From NCBI GenBank assembly GCA_002401055.1, contig NVRZ01000009.1, positions 1-10,571 on the forward strand: DNA of 10,571 nt, read 5' to 3'. This stretch comes from Bacteroidota bacterium. GTDB lineage: Bacteria > Bacteroidota > Bacteroidia > NORP154. The position numbers and the translations under genes were made by a program. The notes beneath the pieces were generated by a model. The model was not told the origin of the DNA. It searched no databases and was given only the letters and a program-made list of their open reading frames with translations. Within the stretch, counting starts at the first letter, position 1. Each line of letters starts with the position of its first letter. Positions 1 to 8,061 of this stretch are shown in pieces.

Positions 1-625
1 AAATGCACAGCTGGTAATTGCATTGTACCGCGGATCAAGCTGTGGTAATGTGACATATGACAGTTATCACTATCAAGGATGGAACTTAGCAACAATGGGA
101 TATGCATATGATTGCTTAACTCCCGGGGAGACCGTATGGATGCGCATTTACGACTATAACAACCAAACACCTGGGCCATTTACAGTCTGTGCATATGACC
201 TTACTCCAACCAGTACCTTATCTAATGATGCTGTTTGCGGTGCCACAACCCTAACAGTCAACAGCACCTGCATCAACACCAGTGGGAATCTTGCTAATGC
301 TACAAACAGTTGTGGAGCTGCTGACCCAGCTTACTACAGTGGTCAGGATTTATGGTACAAAGCGGTAGTTCCCAGCACGGGACATCTTGCTGTTGAGGCG
401 TATTCTACTGATGTAAATGCACAGCTGGTAATTGCATTGTACCGCGGATCAAGCTGTGGTAATGTGACATATGACAGTTATCACTATCAAGGATGGAACT
501 TAGCAACAATGGGCTATGCTTATGATTGCCTGGACGCATGTGAGACCGTGTGGATGCGCATTTACGACTATAATAACCAGACACCCGGGTCATTTACCAT
601 ATGTGCATACGATCCTACGCCCGGA
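1..625 (+). repeat. In-gene tandem repeat, 414-base period
   Basis: Positions 1-99 are identical base for base to 415-513, including all synonymous sites. The complete unit is 414 bases (138 codons), about 212-625; only the last half of the preceding copy is inside the window. From position 100 (against 514) the two copies diverge quickly, with more than 20 differences over the next 110 bases. One change turns Thr-Pro-Gly-Glu into Asp-Ala-Cys-Glu (about 121-129 against 535-543), giving the second copy an extra Cys. The unit has the pattern of T9SS-associated modules: a Cys-Gly near the start, a DLWYK motif, an ALYRGSSCG motif and a C-A-Y-D end. Further copies upstream are likely. Confidence 0.9.
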
Positions 626-3600
626 ACTTCACCTTGCACGGGGCCGGTTCCTGTAGCAAACTTTGTTGCGAGCGCCACCAATATCAGTACAGGCACGAGC
701 ATCAACTTTACAGATCTTTCGACCAATACCCCAACCTCTTGGTCTTGGTCCTTCACCGGCGGAAGCCCAACAAGCTCCACATCCCAAAATCCGACCAATA
801 TTGCCTACAATACAGCTGGCTGTTATGAGGTAACACTCACCTCAACAAATACGAATGGCTCAGATTCAGAAACCAAGACTTGCTATATCGATGTGACCGC
901 AAGTGGTTCGCCACCCGTTGCTCAGTTTTTTGCCAGCCAAACGAGTGTTACAACGGGCACAAGTATTAATTTTACGGACCAATCTACGAATTCGCCCACC
1001 GCCTGGTCATGGTCATTTACAGGAGCAAGCCCTAACAGTTCAACTGATCAAAATCCCAGCAATATCACCTATAACACGATAGGGTGTTTTGAAGTTACCC
1101 TAACCGCAACCAATACATTTGGTTCAGATGTTGAGACAATAACTTGTTATATTGATGTAAGCAGCGGTGCTCCATCAGCGGAATTTGGTGCTAGCTCAAC
1201 TTCGATTCTAGAAGGAGGAAGTGTGAATTTCAATGACTTTTCTACTAATGGTCCGACCTCCTGGTTATGGACATTTACAGGTGGTGTTCCTTCCTCATCT
1301 ACTGCTCAAAACCCATCAGGCATAACTTACAGTGCAGTGGGGTGTTACCAGGTTGAACTTACAAGCACCAATACTTTTGGATCAGATAATGAAACCAAGA
1401 TTTGTTATATCAATGTACTGAATGCTGGTGGTGGTGGCTCTGTATGTGATACGATCTCAAATTTTAGTACAGGAGATACACCGACGCTGGGTGGCTCAAG
1501 TGGCTGGGGATATATTTCTGGTCACAATTTTTACAATGATATTGCTAAAGGAGATTACTTTGCTGGCATTACAGGATATACATTGGATGCCGTAGAGCTC
1601 TGGTTTGGCAAGGCTCATAGTGGCAGCGGGAGCTCCACCATTAATGTAGTGGTTTGGGATGGAGCCAGCGGTACGCCAGGAGCGATTCTGGCATCAGAAA
1701 CTTTGTCTATTACTTCTCTTGCGCTATACCCTACTAAGGAGGTGGTTAATTTTAGTACGCCACCCGATATCAGCAACAACTACTTTTTAGGAATACAATT
1801 CAATCCTAATGGAACTCCGCAGGATACAGTTGCGCTCATGCACAATGCCAATGGAGAATCCGTTCCGGCAACAGCCTGGGAACAGTGGAGTACCAATGCC
1901 TGGTATCGCTTCGATGATACCCTTAGCTGGGGCAATAATCAGTCTTTGGGTATCTGGGCGGTTCGTTGTACTCCCGGCTCTTCTTGCCCTACAATTACTA
2001 TATCAAGCACCACCAACGACCCTTCTTGCGCGGGAAATGATGGTTCTGCAACGGCGTCTTCTTCAGGAGGTGCGGGTCCTTATACCTACCAATGGTCTAG
2101 TGGAGCTACAACTGCTACAGCTTCTAATTTGTCTGCTGGCACTTACAATGTTTTTGTGATTGACAACAATGGATGTGCGGCCAATACATCAGTAACGCTC
2201 AACCCTGCTTCAGGTGGGCCTTCTGTGACCACCACCAGTACTGCGCCCTCATGTGGAAATAGTGATGGTACCGCTACAGCTGACGCAACTGGAGGGGCTA
2301 CACCTTATACTTATCTGTGGTCGAATTCTCAAACAACGCAGACAGCAATTGGGCTGGCTGCCGGCTCTTACACGGTCACCGTTACAGACAATGGTGGATG
2401 CAGTGCCACCGCATCGCTTACGCTAATCTCAACTGGCGGCCCCAATGTAACGACAACCAGTGTTGATCCATCTTGCGGAACGGCTGACGGGATGGCCAGC
2501 GCAAATGCCACAGGAGGTGCAACTCCATACACATATCTCTGGTCAAACGGGCAGTCAGGTGCAATTACAACTGGCTTGAGTTCCGGCTCTTACACTGTTA
2601 CGGTAACCGATAATAATGGATGTACTGGCACCTCAACAGTGACTCTAAGTAGTTCAAATTCGCCAATCGCTACAACTACCGGAATTAATTTGAGCTGTAG
2701 CGGCGATAATAATGGTAGCGCTACGGCTAGCGGAAGCGGTGGGACAACTCCCTACACTTATTCTTGGGACAACGGGGGCAATACAGCTACCATCACGGGA
2801 CTAGCTGCTGGTACATATTGCGTTACTGTATCGGATGCAAATGGCTGCTCCGGTACGACCTGCCAAGTTATTACCGAGCCGGCATCTATGACTGTGAGTT
2901 ACGCCACCTCAGATCCAAGTTGCGGTAATAATGATGGAAGCGTAACCGCCTCAGCATTTAATGGTAGTTCACCCTACTCCTATCAATGGGATGCAAGTGC
3001 TAGTAATCAAAGTACTTCAACCGCCACCGGTCTTGCTGCAGGATCCTACACTGTTACGGTTACTGATGCAAGTGGCTGTACATATATTTCGACGGCTAAT
3101 CTGAGTAATGCAGGTGCCGGCACACCAAGTATCATAGCTACTGATCCGACCTGCTTTGGAGGCAATAACGGAGCGGCTTCTGTGAGTATCACTGGAGGTA
3201 CTTCTCCTTATACATATGCCTGGAGTACAGGTGACAATTCGTCTATTATAACAGATTTAGCTGCCGGAATCTATACGGTTACGATAACTGATGCCAGTGG
3301 TTGCATTGCAATAGAACAGGTGGATATTATCGGGCCTCCAGAAATGCAAATAAATTCTAGTGTCGGTAATGACCTTGGAAGTTGTGATGGAAGTGCCGCC
3401 GTAACTGTTAGCAATGGACAAACTCCATATACATATCAGTGGGATATTGCCGCAGGAGGACAAACAACACCAATCGCTACAGATTTATGTACAGGAAGTT
3501 ACACAGTAACTGTAACGGATGCCAGCGGGTGCACGATAACGACCACCGTAAATGTTGGCTTTGGTTCAGGAATTATTGAGAGAAATGATCCAATCATTAT

Positions 3601-3841
3601 TGTGGTTTACCCTAATCCCAACAGAGGTTTGTTTACGTTGGAAATAAATGTGGAGAACCCACATATTGTTCAGGTCCTTGTGCTGAATGTATTAGGGCAA
3701 ACCGTGTACTACAAGGAGTTAGGAAGAATTGTGGGGACATACCGTGAATCACTAAATCTTGAAGGATTTGGAAGAGGGATGTATCATCTTCAAGTGAGCA
3801 CTGAAAAAGAAATAATCCACAAGAATGTAGTGATAGAGTAA
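2..3841 (+). CDS. Large T9SS-secreted surface protein with PKD and SprB repeats (5' partial)
   Basis: The reading frame is open from the first complete codon at 2, and the codons before the first possible start (TTG at 23) match the internal repeat copy, so the true start lies upstream. About 1,279 residues are visible. Domains in order by base position: a Cys-containing repeat resembling beta-sandwich/PPC-like modules (partial 2-211, complete about 212-625); three PKD domains (about 644-1423); a jelly-roll-like segment (about 1430-1980) beginning near Val-Cys-Asp-Thr; seven SprB-like repeats (1985-3570); and a C-terminal T9SS type A sorting domain with a YPNPNRG motif at 3608. Family knowledge: such proteins cross the outer membrane by T9SS, lose the C-terminal domain and are released or anchored on the surface, often serving in adhesion or gliding. 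No catalytic motif is visible here, so an adhesin is likely, but an enzyme domain could lie in the missing N-terminal part. Composition is rich in Thr, Ser, Gly and Asn, as expected for an exported repeat protein. Confidence 0.93.
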   Translation, partial: NAQLVIALYRGSSCGNVTYDSYHYQGWNLATMGYAYDCLTPGETVWMRIYDYNNQTPGPFTVCAYDLTPTSTLSNDAVCGATTLTVNSTCINTSGNLANATNSCGAADPAYYSGQDLWYKAVVPSTGHLAVEAYSTDVNAQLVIALYRGSSCGNVTYDSYHYQGWNLATMGYAYDCLDACETVWMRIYDYNNQTPGSFTICAYDPTPGTSPCTGPVPVANFVASATNISTGTSINFTDLSTNTPTSWSWSFTGGSPTSSTSQNPTNIAYNTAGCYEVTLTSTNTNGSDSETKTCYIDVTASGSPPVAQFFASQTSVTTGTSINFTDQSTNSPTAWSWSFTGASPNSSTDQNPSNITYNTIGCFEVTLTATNTFGSDVETITCYIDVSSGAPSAEFGASSTSILEGGSVNFNDFSTNGPTSWLWTFTGGVPSSSTAQNPSGITYSAVGCYQVELTSTNTFGSDNETKICYINVLNAGGGGSVCDTISNFSTGDTPTLGGSSGWGYISGHNFYNDIAKGDYFAGITGYTLDAVELWFGKAHSGSGSSTINVVVWDGASGTPGAILASETLSITSLALYPTKEVVNFSTPPDISNNYFLGIQFNPNGTPQDTVALMHNANGESVPATAWEQWSTNAWYRFDDTLSWGNNQSLGIWAVRCTPGSSCPTITISSTTNDPSCAGNDGSATASSSGGAGPYTYQWSSGATTATASNLSAGTYNVFVIDNNGCAANTSVTLNPASGGPSVTTTSTAPSCGNSDGTATADATGGATPYTYLWSNSQTTQTAIGLAAGSYTVTVTDNGGCSATASLTLISTGGPNVTTTSVDPSCGTADGMASANATGGATPYTYLWSNGQSGAITTGLSSGSYTVTVTDNNGCTGTSTVTLSSSNSPIATTTGINLSCSGDNNGSATASGSGGTTPYTYSWDNGGNTATITGLAAGTYCVTVSDANGCSGTTCQVITEPASMTVSYATSDPSCGNNDGSVTASAFNGSSPYSYQWDASASNQSTSTATGLAAGSYTVTVTDASGCTYISTANLSNAGAGTPSIIATDPTCFGGNNGAASVSITGGTSPYTYAWSTGDNSSIITDLAAGIYTVTITDASGCIAIEQVDIIGPPEMQINSSVGNDLGSCDGSAAVTVSNGQTPYTYQWDIAAGGQTTPIATDLCTGSYTVTVTDASGCTITTTVNVGFGSGIIERNDPIIIVVYPNPNRGLFTLEINVENPHIVQVLVLNVLGQTVYYKELGRIVGTYRESLNLEGFGRGMYHLQVSTEKEIIHKNVVIE
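644..1423 (+). repeat. Three consecutive PKD domains
   Basis: Three units of about 85 residues start near 644, 908 and 1166. Each follows the same pattern: an Ala-Xaa-Phe opening strand, Ser-(Val/Ile)-Asn-Phe-(Thr/Asn)-Asp, a Pro-Thr-(Ser/Ala)-Trp-Xaa-Trp core, an Ala/Ile-Gly-Cys-(Tyr/Phe)-Xaa-Val strand, and a Thr-Asn-Thr-Xaa-Gly-Ser-Asp hairpin. This is the PKD immunoglobulin-like fold seen in many secreted Bacteroidota proteins, where it acts as a spacer or binds polysaccharide. Each unit carries two Cys (in the Gly-Cys strand and near the end in Cys-Tyr-Ile) that could form a disulfide. Confidence 0.85.
1985..3570 (+). repeat. Seven SprB-like repeats
   Basis: Seven units of roughly 73-79 residues begin near 1985, 2219, 2441, 2663, 2885, 3122 and 3341. 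The shared pattern is Pro-Ser-Cys near the start, Asn/Asp-Gly-Xaa-Ala, Gly-Gly-Xaa-Xaa-Pro-Tyr-(Thr/Ser)-Tyr-Xaa-Trp, Leu-Xaa-(Ala/Ser)-Gly-(Thr/Ser)-Tyr-Xaa-Val-Xaa-(Val/Ile)-(Thr/Ser/Ile)-Asp and a closing Gly-Cys. The two Cys per unit suggest one disulfide each. This matches the repeat named after SprB, the mobile gliding adhesin of Flavobacterium johnsoniae. The repeats alone do not prove a gliding role, since many T9SS cargo proteins carry them. The fourth unit has two additional Cys residues (Tyr-Cys-Val and Thr-Thr-Cys) not present in the others. Confidence 0.85.
3575..3838 (+). other. T9SS type A C-terminal sorting domain
   Basis: The last 88 codons follow the type A sorting pattern: a short linker, Val-Tyr-Pro-Asn-Pro-Asn-Arg-Gly-Leu-Phe-Thr-Leu near 3605-3640, a central Val-Leu-Asn-Val-Leu-Gly-Gln strand, then Leu-Xaa-Gly-Phe-Gly-Arg-Gly-Met-Tyr and a final Lys-Asn-Val-Val-Ile strand. 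Known role: it directs export through the T9SS translocon and is normally cleaved off by PorU at the surface. Confidence 0.9.
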
Positions 3842-3867
3842 TCTGGCGTTAATCACTCGCCCAGATT
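3840..3867 (+). terminator. Possible hairpin at the end of the surface protein gene
   Basis: AATCTGGCG at 3840-3848 can pair with CGCCCAGATT at 3858-3867, giving nine pairs with one bulged C and a nine-base loop. It overlaps the TAA stop codon at 3839-3841. Only a short T run follows, so it is a weak candidate for an intrinsic terminator; it may instead stabilise the 3' end of the message. Confidence 0.4.
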
Positions 3868-3973
3868 TAAATCCCAAGTCTCACTGCTGACCCTCAACAT
3901 ATTATTGTGTTCATTGAGTAAGGGCGAAACAAGTAATTAGCCATTTAGTGTATTACCACATAATCTAATACAA

Positions 3974-4900
3974 TTGCTACATAGATTTCTCCCTCACACT
4001 TTCCTGCTTCTTCTCATTTCCTCCTGCAATACCTTCAAAATTGCAGACAGGGTAGTTACCAATAAATTTGAAAAGGCGAATCTGGTTTCCAAGATAAGAG
4101 ACGTCAATAATTACCGCATTCACTATTGGGACAGCGAAGGTGATAAACCAGTTATCGTACTGGTAAGCGGCTTTGGTGCGGCTGCAAGGTTTCAATGGTA
4201 CCATCAAGTGAAAATGCTCGAAGAACATTATCGCGTTATTGTTCCAAACTTATTGTATTTCGGCAAGAGTCATCCGATTAATGGCGATCACTACGCTCTT
4301 GAGAATCAGGTTGATATGATGCTTTCCCTGTTAAAAGACTTATCAATTGGCAAATTTACCCTGTGCGGTGTGTCATACGGAGGGGTAGTCTCTGCCGAGC
4401 TGGCTAGAAGAATACCTGATCAAATCAACAAGTTGGTGCTGTTCGATACGCCAGTAAAGTTTTTCAATCAACAACACGTCGACGAGATAAATGCCAATTA
4501 TAATGTTTCCAATTTCATTGAGTTATTTGTGCCTGAGCATCATAGGGGGCTGAAGAAATTGTTATCCGTTGCCTATTATAAACCGCCAAAAATTCCAGTA
4601 TTCTTATTCAAGGAATTCTACAACCAAATCTACAAGCCGAACTTGGCCCATATTAAGCAGCTGCTCATTTATTCAATGAATAATGTTGGGCTCTTGTCTG
4701 AGGCGAATTACAAGTTTTCCTTCCCAACTCTTCTTATTTGGGGCAGCGATGACGATATTATTCCAGTATCTGTTGCTCAATTGTTACAAAATCACATGAA
4801 TGATTGTCGCTTGGAAGTGATTCCCAAAACCAAGCACATGCCAAACATTGAAAACCCAAAACAGTTTAATAAACTATTAATTAATTTTCTGACCGAATAA
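3974..4900 (+). CDS. Predicted lipoprotein alpha/beta hydrolase
   Basis: A 308-residue alpha/beta-hydrolase-fold protein. The N-terminus has a basic start, a run of hydrophobic residues and a lipobox ending Leu-Ile-Ser-Ser-Cys18, so it is probably lipid-anchored in the envelope. The oxyanion loop is near Ser-Gly-Phe-Gly (65-68). The nucleophile elbow is Gly-Val-Ser134-Tyr-Gly, the likely acid Asp260 in Trp-Gly-Ser-Asp-Asp-Asp, and the likely base His288 before Met-Pro; the full triad is therefore present. The TTG start at 3974 is chosen because no ATG or GTG lies between the upstream in-frame stop at 3938 and the signal peptide, and the first internal ATG (Met81) would remove signal and oxyanion loop. 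It follows the surface protein gene by 132 bases and overlaps the convergent minus-strand gene by 20. The substrate is not recognisable: esterase, lipase or C-C hydrolase are all possible. Confidence 0.87.
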   Translation: MLHRFLPHTFLLLLISSCNTFKIADRVVTNKFEKANLVSKIRDVNNYRIHYWDSEGDKPVIVLVSGFGAAARFQWYHQVKMLEEHYRVIVPNLLYFGKSHPINGDHYALENQVDMMLSLLKDLSIGKFTLCGVSYGGVVSAELARRIPDQINKLVLFDTPVKFFNQQHVDEINANYNVSNFIELFVPEHHRGLKKLLSVAYYKPPKIPVFLFKEFYNQIYKPNLAHIKQLLIYSMNNVGLLSEANYKFSFPTLLIWGSDDDIIPVSVAQLLQNHMNDCRLEVIPKTKHMPNIENPKQFNKLLINFLTE

Positions 4901-5549
4901 TCCGGCCCAACTGCATTACCGAAACGATCATAATCCAGGATATCATACTGAAAAAACTTATCCATTCCAGGATGGTCTTGTGCCAAATGGTTGGCCGGAT
5001 AAAATCATCGGGGTTGTTTATCCATTCTATGAATTGATCGCTGGGAGAGAGTAGAAAGGCGCTGAAGGCGAGCACAGTAATGATACCTGGGACAACAGAT
5101 AGATTGGGCAAATCAGGCGTACGACCCAACAATGTAAGAAGCGTTACCATGGCGATGGTGAAAAGGCCCATCCCAAAAAAGGACAATGCCACCCTTACAT
5201 GACTGTCAAAATCATCCACAGGGAAAAAACCAACCAGTGAACAAGAAAATGCCGCAATAAATGCCGTCACGCTAATCAAATTCCGAATGAGCCCCGTGAA
5301 GCCCAGAGAAATGCCCTGTGAAAACACAATCAGAAACGCTCCTCCAACTATGAGTCCGCCGTTAAATACCCAGTGCAACTCGCTTCTTTGTGTATGGCCC
5401 AATTCGGAAATAAAGTGATTAAGTATCGAATAGGATTCCCCGGGATTTTCCTCAAAATCAAGAGCAGCAATTAATGAACAAATGAGAATAATGGAAGTGC
5501 CAATAATTCCTGATATTGAAGATAAACGTTGGATTTTGAGAGAACCCAT
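4881..5549 (-). CDS. DUF998-like six-helix membrane protein
   Basis: A 222-residue integral membrane protein with about six predicted hydrophobic segments (residues near 9-30, 61-82, 88-108, 118-142, 150-168 and 192-213). Features that recall the DUF998 family are Ile-Ser-Glu-Leu-Gly (47-51) after the first helix, an Asn-Gly-Gly motif opening the second, and Gly-Phe-Phe-Pro-Val-Asp-Asp followed by Ser-His (107-117) after the third. The family has no settled function. It starts at ATG (5547-5549), 8 bases after the pheT stop, and so is probably co-transcribed with pheT. Its 3' end overlaps the convergent hydrolase gene by 20 bases. The family assignment rests on motif memory and is less certain than the membrane topology. 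Confidence 0.8.
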   Translation of the reverse strand: MGSLKIQRLSSISGIIGTSIILICSLIAALDFEENPGESYSILNHFISELGHTQRSELHWVFNGGLIVGGAFLIVFSQGISLGFTGLIRNLISVTAFIAAFSCSLVGFFPVDDFDSHVRVALSFFGMGLFTIAMVTLLTLLGRTPDLPNLSVVPGIITVLAFSAFLLSPSDQFIEWINNPDDFIRPTIWHKTILEWISFFSMISWIMIVSVMQLGRIIRSEN

Positions 5550-5557
5550 GAGGTAAT

Positions 5558-7987
5558 TTACCTTATCTCAGCTCCAAACTCCGATTGGTAGGCGCTTTTC
5601 AGGTTCTCCATAATGGCATCTACCTCATTGTCTGTCAAGGTCCTTGATTCATCCTGAAAAATAAAGCTGAGCGCGTATGATTTCTTGTCCGCTCCTATTT
5701 TGTCACCTTCATAAACATCAAAGATATTCACGGACTTCAGAATCTTCTTCTCTGTTTTTACCGCAACAGCCCTCAGCGAGTCATACCGGGCGCTCTTGTC
5801 GATTAACAGCGCAAGGTCCCTTCGTACTTCTGGAAACCTAGCCAGCGCTTTATGCCTTATCTTGTTCACATTTAGCAAAACCAGTACTTGATCCCAGTTA
5901 ATTTCTGCATAATATACCGGGCTTTTTATGCCAAATTTCTTAAGCACCGATTTTCTCACTGCACCGAGGGTTGCAACGTGTTTTCTTACAATCGAAAAGC
6001 TTTGTCCTTGCAAGGTATGGGCATCATGGTTCTCCTCCACTATTCCCGGTTTACTAATTCCCAGCCTATCAAAAACCCCCATCACAGCTCCCTTTAGCGC
6101 AAAATAGTTGGCTTTTTCCTCAGCACCATCCCAGCTCTCGCCGCTCATTCTCCCCGAAAGTGTAATCCCTAACAACTGCCTTTCATAATACTGTCCAGAT
6201 TCACCGTTCTCTTCTGCCCTTTTTTCATAAGACTTTCCAAACTCGTATAACTTGAGGTCGGGCCGCTGGTGGTTTTGGTTCCTCTCAACCACTTCTAAAG
6301 CACCATACAAAAGGTTGCTTCGCAACACATCCAGGTCCGCATTCAGGGGGTTTAGTATCGCAACTTCATCCTTCGTAGTGTAGTACGAAGAATGTGATAT
6401 GGAATTCAACATAATTTCGTTAAATCCGCTTCCGCTAAGTAGCTCAGAGATAATTTCCTGAGATTTATCAGGTACAACCCTCTTGCCACTCACTCCATAA
6501 TTCATGGAGGTAGAATCTTCAACATTATTATAGCCGTAAATCCTCAGCACCTCTTCAATAATATCTGCCTCCCTGGTCACATCTGCTCTGTATGGAGGAA
6601 CTGACAACTTCAGTTTATCCCCTAATTCATCCTCCACCTCAATCTCCAACGACGTTAAAATCCGTTTTATTAAATCTTGATCTATCTCCTTGCCTATCAG
6701 TTTTGCACAGTTAGAATAACTAAAATCTACTTTAAAATATCTTATCCTATCTGGATATGTGTCTATGACTTCAGATGAGATCTCGCCGCCGGCAAACTCT
6801 TTTATTAAAATTGCAGCCCTCTTCAACGCTGTGATGGTCATATTGGGGTCAACTCCTCGTTCAAAACGAAAGGAAGCATCTGTATTTAGCTCATGGCGCT
6901 TTGCGGCCTTTCTGATGGTGATCGGATCAAAGTAGGCGCTTTCCAGAAAAATGTTTTTTGTAGTCTCGCTAACACCAGAGCTAGCTCCGCCGAAGACACC
7001 CGCAATGCACATACCGCCCTTTTCATCGCAGATCATCAGGTCCGAATCAGACAATGTCCTCTCCACCTCATCCAGCGTGGTGAACTTCGTTCCCTCTTTT
7101 AATTTTTTGATAATGACCTTTCCGCCTGAAATTTTATCTGCATCAAAAGCGTGAAGAGGCTGGCCCAGCTCGTGAAGAACGTAATTGGTGATATCTACAA
7201 CATTATTAATCGAGGACAAGCCAATTGACTTAAGCCTGTTTCGCATCCACTCGGGAGATTTCCCCACCTTGATTCCAGAAATGGAAACTCCGGAATACCT
7301 TGGGCACGCTTTAGAATCTTCAACCTCTACCTTTATTGCCGAGCTTTTGTTATCCACCTTGAAGTGTTCAACGCTTGGAATTTTGACCACAATTTGCTCA
7401 TCCTTGCGCGCTTCAAGAACCGCCTTTATATCGCGCGCCACTCCAATATGTGAGGCCGCATCAATTCTGTTTGGCGTGAGGCCGATATCGAAGATGGTGT
7501 CAGCCTCTATGCTGAAGTAGTCCTTCACGTCATCTCCAACAGAACATAATGCATCCAATTCTATAATTCCATCGTGCTCATGCCCCAAACCAATTTCATC
7601 CTCGGCGCAAATCATCCCCTCAGAATCCTGGCCACGAATATTGGCGTTCTTTATCTCAAAATGCTCTCCTTTGATCGGGTAAATAGTAACACCTGGCCTC
7701 GCCACAACGACCTTTTGGCCCTCCTTAACATTGGGCGCACCGCATACAATTGTCAAATCCTTGCCCGCCCCAACATCAACGGTAGTTACATTTAACTTAT
7801 CTGCGTTGCTGTGCTTTATAACAGACTTGATTTCACCCACTATCAGTCCTTCAAGTTCTCCTTTAACCGCTCCAGATTCCTCAATTCCTTCGACTTCCAA
7901 TCCGCAATCAGTCAACAGCTCAGACAGCTTGCTTGCGTCTAAATCTATGTCTATATACTCTTTTAACCAGTTATACGAGATCCTCAT
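5558..7987 (-). CDS. pheT: Phenylalanine--tRNA ligase beta subunit
   Basis: An 809-residue protein of normal length for bacterial PheT. With PheS it forms the alpha2-beta2 enzyme that charges tRNA-Phe in the cytoplasm. Visible domains: an N-terminal start typical of the family (Met-Arg-Ile-Ser-Tyr-Asn-Trp-Leu), a tRNA-binding OB fold (about 45-150, with His-Ser-Asn-Ala-Asp-Lys-Leu at 59-65 and Gly-Met-Ile-Cys-Ala at 124-128), the B3/B4 editing region (about 215-370, with Asn-Asn-Val-Val-Asp-Ile-Thr-Asn at 261-268 and Gly-Gln-Pro-Leu-His-Ala-Phe-Asp at 275-282), the B5 domain (about 410-485, ending Pro-Pro-Tyr-Arg-Ala-Asp-Val then Ile-Tyr-Gly-Tyr), a catalytic-like core (about 500-700) and the C-terminal anticodon-binding FDX-ACB domain (about 715-808, with Arg-Phe-Pro-Glu-Val-Arg-Arg-Asp). 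pheS is not adjacent. The start is the ATG at 7985-7987. The gene faces the glycosyltransferase gene across a 311-base divergent spacer. Confidence 0.97.
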   Translation of the reverse strand: MRISYNWLKEYIDIDLDASKLSELLTDCGLEVEGIEESGAVKGELEGLIVGEIKSVIKHSNADKLNVTTVDVGAGKDLTIVCGAPNVKEGQKVVVARPGVTIYPIKGEHFEIKNANIRGQDSEGMICAEDEIGLGHEHDGIIELDALCSVGDDVKDYFSIEADTIFDIGLTPNRIDAASHIGVARDIKAVLEARKDEQIVVKIPSVEHFKVDNKSSAIKVEVEDSKACPRYSGVSISGIKVGKSPEWMRNRLKSIGLSSINNVVDITNYVLHELGQPLHAFDADKISGGKVIIKKLKEGTKFTTLDEVERTLSDSDLMICDEKGGMCIAGVFGGASSGVSETTKNIFLESAYFDPITIRKAAKRHELNTDASFRFERGVDPNMTITALKRAAILIKEFAGGEISSEVIDTYPDRIRYFKVDFSYSNCAKLIGKEIDQDLIKRILTSLEIEVEDELGDKLKLSVPPYRADVTREADIIEEVLRIYGYNNVEDSTSMNYGVSGKRVVPDKSQEIISELLSGSGFNEIMLNSISHSSYYTTKDEVAILNPLNADLDVLRSNLLYGALEVVERNQNHQRPDLKLYEFGKSYEKRAEENGESGQYYERQLLGITLSGRMSGESWDGAEEKANYFALKGAVMGVFDRLGISKPGIVEENHDAHTLQGQSFSIVRKHVATLGAVRKSVLKKFGIKSPVYYAEINWDQVLVLLNVNKIRHKALARFPEVRRDLALLIDKSARYDSLRAVAVKTEKKILKSVNIFDVYEGDKIGADKKSYALSFIFQDESRTLTDNEVDAIMENLKSAYQSEFGAEIR

Positions 7988-8061
7988 TTTAAGCCATCTA
8001 TTGCTTGGTAAAAGTAGTGAGAATAAGTATCACGGATCAATTAAATCTACCGCTCAGTTGC

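Noticed and set aside
23..25. TTG at 23 as the start of the surface protein
   Set aside because: The frame is open upstream and the codons at 2-22 match the second repeat copy exactly; this Leu is internal (ALYRGSSCG motif).
1809..2159. Plus-strand open frame of 116 codons inside the surface protein gene
   Set aside because: Lies wholly in an alternative frame of the repeat-rich coding region and has low-complexity, signal-free sequence.
1985..3570. Regularly spaced similar blocks that could be taken for a CRISPR-like array
   Set aside because: The period is about 220 bases, the similarity is at protein level and the frame is open throughout; these are SprB-like protein repeats.
6371..6390. 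Perfect 7-base inverted repeat CTTCGTA/TACGAAG inside pheT, similar to the foldback element motif
   Set aside because: It falls in well-conserved PheT coding sequence (Ser-Ser-Tyr-Tyr-Thr-Thr-Lys), lacks the CCTG/CAGG hairpin and is most simply explained by codon choice.
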